A stretch of 42,035 bases of DNA from assembly GCA_021647585.1 (NCBI GenBank), contig JAKIUK010000034.1:1-42035 (forward strand), written 5' to 3'. The notes under the pieces are model-generated. The model was not told the DNA's origin, searched no databases, and saw nothing but the letters and a program-made list of their open reading frames with translations. Position numbers and translations under genes: made by a program. Shown here piece after piece: positions 8,348 to 16,673 of the stretch. Every line of letters starts with the position of its first letter. Position 1 is the stretch's first letter. This stretch comes from Methylococcaceae bacterium. Lineage in GTDB: Bacteria; Pseudomonadota; Gammaproteobacteria; Methylococcales; Methylomonadaceae.

Positions 8348-9278
8348 ATAGCTCTAATGCTTTTATCAGATTAGCCATATCTTCTGGTACAGCCAGTTCC
8401 CATTCACAATATTCATTTGTTTCAGGGTGTTGCAAGCCTAGTTTTGTAGCATGCAATGCCTGTCGTTTAAAGCCCCGCAATATAGTTTCTAATTCTGGGC
8501 TACAGTTAGCCGGCATTTGAAATCGTCCCCCATAAACTGGGTCCCCTACTAGTGGATATCGAATATAAGCCATATGAACTCGGATTTGATGAGTCCTTCC
8601 CGTTTCCAGTTTCACCCTGACCAGGGTGTGACGTTTAAATCTTTGTGCCAAACGATAATGTGTCACAGCATGTTTACCATCTTCTCGGACAGTGTGTCGT
8701 TTGCGATCTGCGGGATGTCTTCCCAAAGGTTCATCAACAGTCCCTCCAGCCGTCATCCAGCCTTTAACTAATGCCAGATATTCTCGGGTGATGGATCTAT
8801 CCTGTAGTTGTGAAGATAAACTATTGTGGGCTTGTAAGGATTTAGCGATCATTAACAAACCACTGGTATCTTTATCCAGCCTGTGAACTATACCTGCTCT
8901 AGGTAAGGTTTTTAATGAGGGTTGATGATTTAGCAAGGCATTAACTAATGTCCCTTGCCAATGACCTACTGCAGGATGTACAACTAGGCCCGCCGGTTTA
9001 TTGACGATCAATATTGAGTCATCTTCGTAGATTATGTCCAGGGGTATATCTTCGGCCTGGTATTCCATGACCTCTTCTGCTTCAGCGTCAAGTACAATTT
9101 GTTCACCGCCATCCACTTTATCTTTTGCTTTAAACGAAGTTTTATTAACGGTTACCCGCCCTGCTTTAATCCAGGTTTGCAATTTACTACGGGAATAATC
9201 AGGAAAAATTTCAGCTAGACATTGATCTAGGCGCATGCCAGCCATTTCTTCGGGTATTTTTGCTGTTAATATAGCCAT
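8334..9278 (-). CDS. rluD: 23S rRNA pseudouridine synthase RluD
   Basis: RluD converts uridines 1911/1915/1917 of 23S rRNA helix 69 to pseudouridine. Residues about 12-70 are an S4 RNA-binding domain; the catalytic domain carries GIVHRLDKDTSGLL with the nucleophilic Asp. GRTHQIRVHM and HATKLGLQHP are also conserved. The length of 314 residues is normal. The ATG at 9278 is preceded by a 14-bp AT-rich palindrome (9284-9297). The gene diverges from bamD, the standard gammaproteobacterial arrangement. Confidence 0.96.
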   Translation of the reverse strand: MAILTAKIPEEMAGMRLDQCLAEIFPDYSRSKLQTWIKAGRVTVNKTSFKAKDKVDGGEQIVLDAEAEEVMEYQAEDIPLDIIYEDDSILIVNKPAGLVVHPAVGHWQGTLVNALLNHQPSLKTLPRAGIVHRLDKDTSGLLMIAKSLQAHNSLSSQLQDRSITREYLALVKGWMTAGGTVDEPLGRHPADRKRHTVREDGKHAVTHYRLAQRFKRHTLVRVKLETGRTHQIRVHMAYIRYPLVGDPVYGGRFQMPANCSPELETILRGFKRQALHATKLGLQHPETNEYCEWELAVPEDMANLIKALELYELD

Positions 9279-9283
9279 ATTAG

Positions 9284-9297
9284 ACTTAAATTTAAGT
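9284..9297. promoter_or_regulatory. 14-bp perfect palindrome in the rluD-bamD divergent region
   Basis: ACTTAAATTTAAGT reads the same on both strands and ends 5 bp before the rluD start codon, so a protein bound here could affect rluD. AT-rich palindromes also arise by chance in this base composition. A second inverted repeat, AACAGG/CCTGTT, lies at about 9319-9335. Confidence 0.25.
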
Positions 9298-9384
9298 TAT
9301 ACTCGCCTGTAATTAAATAACAGGATCTGCCTGTTGCAAGATTAGGCGAGAAAACTCTTAATCTTACAACGTGTTGTTAACAAT

Positions 9385-10224
9385 ATGCGATTATTTTTAA
9401 TAAAAATTTTAATTTTTTCTTGTTTGGCTGTTGCTTTGCCGGGTTGTGAAGCGCTTAAGAACTTTAAATTTAATGATTCCAGCTCAGATTTGGATAATAC
9501 TGACTGGGATGCAAAAAAGTTTCATGACAAAGCTCAGGCTGCCATGGATGCGGAAAATTATCAGAAAGCAATTAAACACTATGAAACTCTGGAAGCCCGG
9601 TTTCCATTCGGAGAATATGCAGCACAGACACAACTAGATATAGCATATGCATATTATAAGAATGACGATTCGGAATCAGCGATTGCTGCGGCAGAACGGT
9701 TTATTAAAATTCACCCCAGAAACCCCAGTGTGGATTATGCATATTATTTAAAGGGATTGGTTAATTTTAATAAAAGTATTGGTTTTATCGAACGCTTTTT
9801 ACCAACAGATGCTACGCAACGAAATCCCAGCAATATATCAGAAGCATATAAAAGTTTTCAGGAGCTGGTAAGCCGATATCCAAATAGTAAATATGCGCCT
9901 GATGCAAAACAACGGATGATATCTCTAAGGAATAATATGGCAATGTATGAAGTTCATGTCGCACGTTTTTATTTAAAGCGTCGTGCATACATTGCCGCTG
10001 CTAACAGAGGGAGCTATGTAATTAAGGAATTTCAACGTACCCCCGCAGTACCTCACGCGTTATTAGTCATGCAACAAGCATACACGAAGCTGGGATTGGA
10101 TGATCTGGCTGCTGATGCAAAGCGGGTTTATGAGCAAAATTATCCAAATGGACCCTTGGTGCCAGAGCATCAACAGACAACTCTTGCTCAAAAAATCTGG
10201 GACTTTTTTGGTCTTGACCAATAG
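9385..10224 (+). CDS. bamD: Outer-membrane assembly lipoprotein BamD
   Basis: BamD is the essential lipoprotein of the BAM complex that inserts beta-barrels into the outer membrane. The N-terminus is a lipoprotein signal with lipobox LPGC (Cys21). It is followed by five tetratricopeptide-type repeats, with conserved FPFGEYAAQTQLDIAYAYYK and the RYPNSKYAPDA segment. The length of 279 residues is slightly longer than in E. coli. It is transcribed away from rluD. Confidence 0.95.
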   Translation: MRLFLIKILIFSCLAVALPGCEALKNFKFNDSSSDLDNTDWDAKKFHDKAQAAMDAENYQKAIKHYETLEARFPFGEYAAQTQLDIAYAYYKNDDSESAIAAAERFIKIHPRNPSVDYAYYLKGLVNFNKSIGFIERFLPTDATQRNPSNISEAYKSFQELVSRYPNSKYAPDAKQRMISLRNNMAMYEVHVARFYLKRRAYIAAANRGSYVIKEFQRTPAVPHALLVMQQAYTKLGLDDLAADAKRVYEQNYPNGPLVPEHQQTTLAQKIWDFFGLDQ

Positions 10225-10313
10225 AAGTCAGAAAAATAAATTGAAACCAGGAGTCTACCAGTCATGAAGACTCAAAGTGGAGAGCTAAGTTTATAAGTTT
10301 TATGACTATTAAA

Positions 10314-10479
10314 CTAGGAGGCTGTCCGAGAATAGAAACCGTAGCGAGGGAAAGGCATTTTGAGTCAGATTTTTCGTTCATTTGAGGCGAATAATGGGTT
10401 ATTTAACGAAAATGAACGGAGAATCTGGCTAAAATAGCTTTTCCGCAGTAGGTTTTTCTATTCTCGGACAGCCTCCTAG
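10314..10479. mobile_element. 158-bp MITE-like element with CTAG target duplications
   Basis: Positions 10318-10475 are bounded by perfect 21-bp-class inverted ends beginning GAGGCTGTCCGAGAATAGAA. The inside is also largely self-complementary, so the whole element folds into one long hairpin. Both sides are flanked by CTAG (10314-10317 and 10476-10479), a 4-bp YTAR duplication of the kind made by IS5-group transposases. It contains no ORF, so it is probably a non-autonomous element mobilised by a related IS elsewhere in the genome. Confidence 0.75.
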
Positions 10480-10497
10480 ACCTACTTCACAAACGGT

Positions 10498-10527
10498 GTC
10501 ATTCCGACCAACGGGAGGAATCTTGAG
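10498..10527. repeat. Half copy of a GTCATTYCGACC dispersed repeat
   Basis: GTCATTCCGACCAACGGGAG followed by GAATCTTGAG matches the left arm of the fold-back repeat at 27590-27668. A second partial match, GTCATTCCGACCAGGG, lies at about 11932. Here only one arm is present. Confidence 0.5.
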
Positions 10528-10541
10528 TCCATTTGAGTGCT

Positions 10542-11765
10542 CTAACTTGCTATTTCCAGATTCATTCTTATCGCATTGAGAAAGTCTTCCGTAGTTAGAT
10601 AATGTGATTCATTGAGCTCCTTTCCATAGATACATAAAGCCAGATCTTTAGTCATTTTTCCTGACTCTACAGTATTAACACACACTTTTTCCAAGGTCTG
10701 ACAGAATTGCAATAATGCTTCATTGTTATCCAGTTTAGCCCTGAAGGCCAATCCCCTGCTCCAGGCAAAAATGGAAGCGATAGGGTTAGTTGAAGTTTTT
10801 TCACCTTTTTGATGTTGACGATAATGCCGAGTTACCGTGCCGTGGGCAGCTTCCGCTTCCATGGTTTTTCCATCAGGTGTAACTAATGTAGATGTCATTA
10901 GGCCTAAAGAACCAAAGCCTTGTGCAACCGTATCGGACTGCACATCGCCGTCATAGTTTTTGCAGGCCCAGACAAATTCGCCATGCCATTTCAAGGCAGA
11001 GGCGACCATATCGTCAATCAATTTATGTTCATAAACAATATTTTTCTGTTCAAATTGAGCTTTATAGTCCGACTGATAAATTTCTTCAAAAATATCTTTA
11101 AAGCGACCGTCATATTGCTTAAGGATGGTGTTTTTGGTTGATAAATAAAGCGGCCAGCCTCGGTTTAAAGCAACATTAAAGCAACTATGGGCAAAGCCGC
11201 GAATTGAGTCATCGGTGTTAAACATCGCCATGGCAACACCATCACCTGCAAAATCATAAACTTCATAACTTTGTATTTTGTTACCATTTTCAGGGGCAAA
11301 GGTAATCGTAAGTTTACCTTTGCCAGTAGTTCTAAAATCAGTTGCCCGGTATTGATCACCAAAAGCATGGCGACCTATACAAATGGGATGCGTCCAATTG
11401 GGTACCAGTCGGGGCACGTTTTGGCAAATAATCGGTTCACGAAATACTGTGCCACCCAAAATGTTACGGATAGTACCGTTAGGTGAGCGATACATTCTTT
11501 GCAGATTAAATTCTTTGACTCTGGCTTCATCGGGTGTTATTGTCGCGCATTTTATACCTACACCGAATTTTTTAATCGCTTCAGCTGCATCAATTGTAAT
11601 TTGGTCATCTGTTTGGTCGCGCTGTTCTATGCCCAGATCATAATATTCAATCGGTAAATCCAGGTAGGGCAGGATCAGTTCCTGTTTGATAAATAACCAA
11701 ATAATGCGAGTCATTTCATCGCCATCCAGCTCAACAACAGGATTTTTTACGCTTATTTTTGACAT
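10542..11765 (-). CDS. icd: NADP-dependent isocitrate dehydrogenase (homodimeric, eukaryote-like type)
   Basis: This is a TCA-cycle enzyme converting isocitrate and NADP+ to 2-oxoglutarate, CO2 and NADPH. The 407-residue length and motifs such as ELDGDEMTRIIW, YRSPNGTIRNILGGTVFREP, GRHAFGDQYRATDF and EAAHGTVTRHYR mark the dimeric group related to mitochondrial and cytosolic IDH rather than E. coli Icd. It appears monocistronic, between the MITE-like element and a 0.9-kb accessory gap. Confidence 0.95.
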   Translation of the reverse strand: MSKISVKNPVVELDGDEMTRIIWLFIKQELILPYLDLPIEYYDLGIEQRDQTDDQITIDAAEAIKKFGVGIKCATITPDEARVKEFNLQRMYRSPNGTIRNILGGTVFREPIICQNVPRLVPNWTHPICIGRHAFGDQYRATDFRTTGKGKLTITFAPENGNKIQSYEVYDFAGDGVAMAMFNTDDSIRGFAHSCFNVALNRGWPLYLSTKNTILKQYDGRFKDIFEEIYQSDYKAQFEQKNIVYEHKLIDDMVASALKWHGEFVWACKNYDGDVQSDTVAQGFGSLGLMTSTLVTPDGKTMEAEAAHGTVTRHYRQHQKGEKTSTNPIASIFAWSRGLAFRAKLDNNEALLQFCQTLEKVCVNTVESGKMTKDLALCIYGKELNESHYLTTEDFLNAIRMNLEIAS

Positions 11766-12018
11766 AGCTTATGCTCCAGCTTAAAGATGCCTCTATTGTA
11801 TTAAGTGGCCCAGAAATTTCAAAGAAAAAAATTCATACTTTATTATGGGGAAATCTATTTTCAGCAATAAAAAATGATAATCAGGAAAACATTGTCTGGG
11901 GTATAAGGAAGCAATGAATAACGAGTTTCGTCATTCCGACCAGGGATGGGTAGTTAGGTAACTGTCTGCTTTGCCTCGATAATTGCGAGCTATCTGTAAT
12001 TAGAGTATAGTTCAAAAT

Positions 12019-12342
12019 ATGGCAAAAGCACTAAGACTTGAATTCCCAAATGCACTTTTTATCTCTCGAGGTGATCGCCGAGAAGGTATCTATGAAGATA
12101 ATGAAGGTCTGATTAACTTTTTTGACTCTATTGGGTAAGCCCAAGATGATAGGAGTATCCCCAATAAACATAAACGCGCGGTTGCAAAGTCACGATCAGA
12201 AATAGAGAGTCAAGCCGTAGGTCGCGGTTCTGAGATAATTACAGCTTATACTGCTGGAGTATATAGCTAACGTGGAATTGGTCATTATTATAATTTACAT
12301 CCAAGTCAAGTAAGTGTAATTGTGAGGCGTAATATAAATTTA
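12019..12342 (+). pseudogene. Decayed REP-associated (Y1, IS200-like) transposase
   Basis: The ATG at 12019 opens a 39-residue frame (MAKALRLEFPNALFISRGDR, then REGIYEDNEGLINFF) that matches the start of REP-associated tyrosine transposases, except that residues before SRGD are missing. It stops at 12136-12138. Downstream, about 12240-12335, another stretch still reads AYTAGVYS-stop-RGIGHYYNLHPSQVSVIVR, the C-terminal helix-turn-helix of the same family, with an in-frame stop. The middle, including the catalytic HUH and Tyr region, is largely lost. Confidence 0.7.
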
Positions 12343-12708
12343 TGATTCGGGACCCTTTGATTTTTCTCTTATCACTGAACAGTGAGAAAATAGAAAAGGT
12401 ATCAGGTAGAACGATTTCCGTATGCTAAATTAAGGATGTCTAGAATTCATTGTCATTGACTTTAATAGGCCATCGAACAAAGAAGCAGATTTGAATATTT
12501 GGACTTGAGGTTAAGTGACATGACATCAATGTATAGCTTGTTGCGAAGCTTACGACTTACTCTTCTTGACACACCGAGTAATGGAAGGTTTTATGCGAAT
12601 CAACTTTCTAAATAATTTGTTCAATTAAATATTATAGATGTCCACCAAAACTAAGTAAACAGCCAAAATCAAGCAAGGTAAATATCAACTATACAAAGGA
12701 GATGATAC
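12343..12708. other. Non-coding stretch upstream of the orphan ORF
   Basis: About 365 bp without an ORF. A CACT/AGTG dyad near 12372-12392 (TCACTGAACAGTGA) is the only clear symmetry. A strong ribosome-binding site, AAAGGAGATGATAC, ends directly before the ATG at 12709. Confidence 0.4.
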
Positions 12709-13710
12709 ATGCCAAAACCTACTGAACCTGAAATAGACGAACAATTTAAAGCTGCATACGGAGAACTTAGCTTAAAGTATGATGAACCTGAGGAAGGAAA
12801 GAAGGTTGCTAGAAGCACTTATTGGTTTATTAAAGACTTGAAGAAAATAGCGGCGTTTCTTTATGCTGAAGATGTTTTCAAAGATGCTTTAGATATACTC
12901 GAATCAGATATGGTGAGACTCTATGAAACAAGGTCAGGAGGACGTCTTAGCAACATTAAAAAAATTGCCGTTGCGCAATCATGGATGGGTGAGCCAATTC
13001 CCAAAAACTCTGCTTTTCTTTTGCAATCAGTATTAGCGGAAAAAGAATTAGCTGAAAACTTTAACGGTATTGAAGAAATAGATGAAAAACTTCACCCTAT
13101 GAAATTCTTTGGAAATCTCATCTCTCAAGGATTTGCACATAATATCAAATCTAGACACTTAGCTGTTGATTATGTGGGGGGAGATCACGGAGAGTATACT
13201 CATCGTATACAATGGTACTGCATCTCTACAAAGGCAGAAGACCTTCAGCTTGATTGCCGAAGCAGAGATGATAAAAAAACGGGAGGGTTATTTGAACGCT
13301 CTGGACCGGTATGGGTAAAAGTATTTGATCGAACTGAAGAATCTGATGTAAATGATTTTCGCCGCCCAGAAAGACTAAACCTTTTTCTCGGTGTACCAAC
13401 CGACGATAGCAAAAGACGCTGGCCACTTTTAACTGGTTTTCTAAGTTCGCGCAAAGAAAAAACCAATGGTTACACGCTTGAGTTAAAAAAACTACTGGTA
13501 ATGAAACACGCATATAAACTGCCAGTAACGGCTGGTTTTTTACGTTTTTCAAAAGCTGATGCATTGAAAGAAATTGTTCGTTTAAAAGCTCTAAAAGTTA
13601 ATAATTTGACAGAGGGAGTAGATAAAGAAATTGATGCTTTTCTCACCGATAACAGAGTATTGACTGCAAGAGATAAATTTTATGTAGGGTCCCAAGAAAA
13701 GCCAATATAA
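12709..13710 (+). CDS. Orphan 333-residue protein of unknown function
   Basis: I do not recognise this protein with confidence. It is soluble, charged, has no signal peptide or membrane segment, and lacks known motifs. The N-terminal 120 residues are helical and acidic; a distinctive central block, DHGEYTHRIQWY (residues 159-170), is followed by a beta-rich region and a Lys-rich helical C-terminus. The central block faintly recalls the LirA/MavJ-type effector family of Legionella, from memory only and unverified. A strong Shine-Dalgarno sequence (AAGGAG) supports translation. It sits alone among mobile debris: a decayed Y1 transposase upstream and an inverted repeat starting 25 bp after its stop, so it was probably acquired horizontally (inference). 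Confidence 0.65.
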   Translation: MPKPTEPEIDEQFKAAYGELSLKYDEPEEGKKVARSTYWFIKDLKKIAAFLYAEDVFKDALDILESDMVRLYETRSGGRLSNIKKIAVAQSWMGEPIPKNSAFLLQSVLAEKELAENFNGIEEIDEKLHPMKFFGNLISQGFAHNIKSRHLAVDYVGGDHGEYTHRIQWYCISTKAEDLQLDCRSRDDKKTGGLFERSGPVWVKVFDRTEESDVNDFRRPERLNLFLGVPTDDSKRRWPLLTGFLSSRKEKTNGYTLELKKLLVMKHAYKLPVTAGFLRFSKADALKEIVRLKALKVNNLTEGVDKEIDAFLTDNRVLTARDKFYVGSQEKPI

Positions 13711-13734
13711 CCAATAACAGCGCACAGGCCAGGT

Positions 13735-13819
13735 CTCGGTGCAGCAAGTGAAGCTTGTCATTTCTTGCAAGGTAGTCCTTGCCTGGAAAAGCCAAAGTGA
13801 AGTTCAAGGGGTTAGCCAA
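13735..13819. repeat. Left copy of an inverted repeat flanking the protease-IS4 segment
   Basis: CTCGGTGCAGCAAGTGAAGC, TTGTCATTTCTTGCAAGG and TTCAAGGGGTTAGCC recur in reverse orientation at 16664-16729, with an internal indel. The copy's end also forms a hairpin: CAAGGGGTTAGCCAACATG (13806-13824) against CATGTTGGCCCCTTGG (13857-13872). The origin is unknown, perhaps the ends of a degraded element. Confidence 0.6.
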
Positions 13820-13872
13820 CATGATGTAGGTTAAGTCTACTCAACTTTAACTTTTCATGTTGGCCCCTTGGT

Positions 13873-14260
13873 ATTTGAATCAGATGCAGAAATTCCAAGC
13901 CAGGAAGACGCTGTCTTAGGTAAGGCTTTTGATGAATCACCAGGTGAGAACAGCTAGTGTTAACCAGGCAACCACTGCGGTTATTATCAGAAACAAATTC
14001 AGGCAAAAAACAAATTTTCAGCTAACGTCAGCGCTCTAACTCTCTAAAAACCTAGCGAGCTATTTTTCTCAAAAAATATATTTTGTCTGGAGAACAAATT
14101 CTTGTTGAAGTATTTGTTAATAAATGATTATATTAGTATGCGCTAACACTAGGTAGGTGGTTTTATTATATAGCGTCTTCTTTTCAGTCATGACTTGCTG
14201 TTTGTCATACGAAAAGGCTGTACCCGATTTCTTAAATAATGATAAAAAGAGGGACAAAAA
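13873..14260. other. Non-coding stretch upstream of the PEP-CTERM protease
   Basis: No gene I can support. A 64-codon open frame on the minus strand (13812-14006) runs through the repeat above and has no recognisable motif. The last 15 bp carry GAGGGAC, a plausible ribosome-binding site for the ATG at 14261. Confidence 0.4.
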
Positions 14261-14953
14261 ATGAAAAAAAATATATTACTGCTATTGGTATTCTGGGGGG
14301 TAACAACCAGTGCCATGGCTATTAACATTCCATGGGAAACCATTTCAGGTTCACGGAGCAGCGGTCAATTTGGCTGGAATTACGCCTATGATATCGGTTT
14401 TTTCAATAACACATTAATGATAGACCTGGATATAAATCTGGTTGGTGATCCTGTAGACCAGGCGTTACAAAATCGCTGGGAACTTGGTATTGAACAAATT
14501 TGGTCTACCAGTCAATTTGAAATACCTATTTCATTTAATGTGGACTGGGTTAGTCAGAATTATGATCAAACAGTCAATGTTCATGCTGGTAGCACCGCAT
14601 CCACCGGCGGAACATTTAATATGACAAACTGGTACACAGTTGGTGCATCAGGCTGGGGTGATGCATATCAAGAGGAGGTCGTTGCCCATGAGGCTGGACA
14701 CATGTTTGGCTTATGGGATGAATATGTTGGCGGTGCAGTAGACCCCATTTCCGGCACGATCAATACTGGCGGCCTGATGCATACCCTGAACGGCCCCACA
14801 CTTGATTACTACTATGACGATATGTTGAACTGGTACCATGCCAATTTAACAACCGTCCCAGTTCCGGCAAGCATCTGGTTATTTTGCAGTGGATTGATCG
14901 GGCTGTTCGGAATGAAAAAACGTGAATTAAAAATATCCATAACCTCAGTCTGA
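14261..14953 (+). CDS. Secreted metzincin-like zinc protease with PEP-CTERM-type tail
   Basis: Residues 1-20 are a Sec signal peptide (MKKNILLLLVFWGVTTSAMA). A zinc-protease signature HEAGHMFGLWDE (H143, E144, H147, G150, D153/E154) is followed about 20 residues later by GGLMHTLNG, a plausible Met-turn, so a metzincin-type fold is likely with an acidic third ligand. Residues 199-222 read VPVPASIWLFCSGLIGLFGM followed by KKRE: a PEP-CTERM-like sorting tail (motif, hydrophobic helix, basic end) of the kind processed by exosortase. No exosortase gene is in the window. The 9 residues after the basic cluster are unusual. A strong hairpin follows the stop. Substrate unknown. Confidence 0.8.
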   Translation: MKKNILLLLVFWGVTTSAMAINIPWETISGSRSSGQFGWNYAYDIGFFNNTLMIDLDINLVGDPVDQALQNRWELGIEQIWSTSQFEIPISFNVDWVSQNYDQTVNVHAGSTASTGGTFNMTNWYTVGASGWGDAYQEEVVAHEAGHMFGLWDEYVGGAVDPISGTINTGGLMHTLNGPTLDYYYDDMLNWYHANLTTVPVPASIWLFCSGLIGLFGMKKRELKISITSV

Positions 14954-14967
14954 CCCAGTAACCTTTC

Positions 14968-15004
14968 AGATGGTGATTTGTATTACCTCACAATCACCAT
15001 CTGA
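14968..15004 (+). terminator. Hairpin after the PEP-CTERM protease
   Basis: CAGATGGTGATT (14968-14979) and AATCACCATCTG (14993-15004) form a perfect 12-bp stem 15 bp after the stop, followed by the T-rich AGTTGTTGTTTT. It is a plausible intrinsic terminator, although the T-run is interrupted. Confidence 0.6.
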
Positions 15005-15007
15005 GTT

Positions 15008-15115
15008 GTTGTTTTCAAACTGAAAATAATTCACACATTTTATTACCCGTAGAATCAGCTCTCATGATGTTTCTCCGACTAAAAAGGTATAAATATCATT
15101 GTCCAGCATCAGCTG
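15008..15115 (-). pseudogene. Duplicated, decayed 3' fragment of trpC
   Basis: About 108 bp matches the last ~35 codons of the intact trpC at 18451-18558 in the same orientation, with roughly one difference in six bases. On the minus strand it reads QLMLDNDIYTFLVGE, then a 1-bp deletion shifts the frame, after which MRADSTGNKMCELFSV and a stop follow. Similarity ends at QLMLDN on one side and just past the stop codon on the other. The IS4 target duplication begins 11 bp to its right. Confidence 0.85.
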
Positions 15116-15125
15116 AAAAATCAAG

Positions 15126-15136
15126 CTGGCTGACCC
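15126..15136. repeat. Left target-site duplication of the IS4 element
   Basis: CTGGCTGACCC directly abuts the left end of the IS and recurs exactly at 16663-16673 against its right end. An 11-bp duplication fits IS4-family transposition (10-13 bp). Confidence 0.85.
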
Positions 15137-16662
15137 TAATGCCGCTATCAGTGATGAATCAAGTGATTGAATAATAAAAGATTTCATATAAATTAAAGTT
15201 AAGCTTTAACTTCATAATGGATATAATTGAATTTCCTACAAAACAATTAATCCTGAGAAAAAGCTTAACTAATGAAAAATTCTAGCCGATTAAGCCTCCG
15301 TATACAAATTAGATCTTTTAAAAACACTTTTTTTCAACTTAATGATCTCCCTTTTAAAGGACTATTACCTGATGATTTAATTGAAGCTATTCACCAATCG
15401 GGGAATATCCGCAGTACAGTTTTTACTCCCCTTGTGACACTGAGAACTTTTTTATTTCAAGTACTCAGTTCTACGGGAGCTTGTAAAGAAGCGGTTGCAC
15501 ATGTTTTGATTGAACGAATTGGCCAGGATTATAATGCAAACTCCATGAACACTGGGCCTTATTGTAAAGCTCGGTTACGATTGCAACTCCCTCATTTAAC
15601 AAAAGCAGTCACATCGTCAGGTCAAGTTTTGCATGAGCAAGCTTCAGACAATTGGTTGTGGAATGGCTATCGGGTTATGCTGGTTGATGGAACGACTTTG
15701 TTAATGCCAGATACTGACAATAACCAGAAAACCTACCCTCAGCAAAGCGCACAAAAGCCAGGGTTGGGTTTCCCCATTGTACGATTGGTGGGTCTGTTGT
15801 CATTAGCGACAGGAAGTTGCGTTGACTATGCCATTGGTCCTTACCAAGGCAAAAGGACAGGTGAAACATCACTCTTTTCTCATTTAATTCAATCTATCGG
15901 TGAACATGATTTACTGCTTGCTGATCGTTATTATACGTCTTATGCCAATATTGCTCTACTGACAAAACAGGGAACACCCCTGGTATTCAGACAGCAAAGT
16001 ACCGTGAAAAGTGATTTTCGTCGAGGGCAACATCTCGGAGCAAAAGATCATATTATCAGTATTAAAAAGCCAAAGAAAAAAACCGTCTGGATATCAGATA
16101 TGGCATGGAAAAAGCTCCCTGATGAACTTTTGATTCGTGAGTTTTCTGTAAAAGGTACGGTCTATGTCACAACGCTGATGGATGTAAGAACTTATCCCAA
16201 AAAATCTTTGGCTGAATTGTATCAGCAACGCTGGCAAATCGAGGTGAATTTTAGAACCATAAAAACACACATGGGGATGGAGATGTTACGTTGTAAAACA
16301 GCCGAGATGATTAAAAAAGAAATAGCAGTGCACCTATTGGCCTATAATCTTATACGAGCTAATATTGCCAGAGCTGCCTGCCTCAATAATAAGGAGCCAC
16401 GGCACCTCAGTTTTATGGCAGCAGTTCAACTGATGCGTAACGCTGCGAGTTTGTGTATCACATTAACGGGAATGGCTTTAGGGAAATTAATACTTCCTCT
16501 ATTAATAGCCATGGCTCAAACTGACATTGGGCAACGTAACTGACCTAATCAGCCCAGAGTTGTTAAGCGCAGACCGAAGGGCTATCCATTAATGATGAAA
16601 CCAAGATGCGAATATGCAATCAATTGATATGAATAGACTTTTACCCACTGGTAGCGGTATTA
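15137..16662 (+). mobile_element. Complete IS4-family insertion sequence (1,526 bp)
   Basis: The left end is TAATGCCGCTATCAGTG and the right end, read inward, is TAATACCGCTACCAGTG (15 of 17 identical); the TAATGCCG tip resembles IS4 itself. A single transposase gene occupies most of the element. Identical 11-bp flanking duplications indicate a relatively recent insertion and no later rearrangement across it. Confidence 0.9.
15272..16543 (+). CDS. IS4-family DDE transposase
   Basis: This 423-residue RNase H-fold transposase carries the catalytic Asp in MLVDGTTLL (D139), a second Asp in LLLADRYYTSY (D218) and the Glu of the IS4 signature YQQRWQIEVNFRTIK (Y317, R320, E324, K331, the YREK motif). 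A long beta-rich insertion between D218 and E324 is usual in this family. The frame is intact and the IS ends are present, so the element is probably active or was recently so. Confidence 0.95.
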   Translation: MKNSSRLSLRIQIRSFKNTFFQLNDLPFKGLLPDDLIEAIHQSGNIRSTVFTPLVTLRTFLFQVLSSTGACKEAVAHVLIERIGQDYNANSMNTGPYCKARLRLQLPHLTKAVTSSGQVLHEQASDNWLWNGYRVMLVDGTTLLMPDTDNNQKTYPQQSAQKPGLGFPIVRLVGLLSLATGSCVDYAIGPYQGKRTGETSLFSHLIQSIGEHDLLLADRYYTSYANIALLTKQGTPLVFRQQSTVKSDFRRGQHLGAKDHIISIKKPKKKTVWISDMAWKKLPDELLIREFSVKGTVYVTTLMDVRTYPKKSLAELYQQRWQIEVNFRTIKTHMGMEMLRCKTAEMIKKEIAVHLLAYNLIRANIARAACLNNKEPRHLSFMAAVQLMRNAASLCITLTGMALGKLILPLLIAMAQTDIGQRN

Positions 16663-16673
16663 CTGGCTGACCC
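16663..16673. repeat. Right target-site duplication of the IS4 element
   Basis: CTGGCTGACCC is identical to 15126-15136. The first bases of the right inverted-repeat copy (16664 onward) overlap it, so the IS went in at the edge of that older repeat. Confidence 0.85.

Noticed and set aside
13812..14006. 64-codon minus-strand frame downstream of the orphan ORF
   Set aside because: It overlaps a repeat and hairpin, has no motif and no clear ribosome site.
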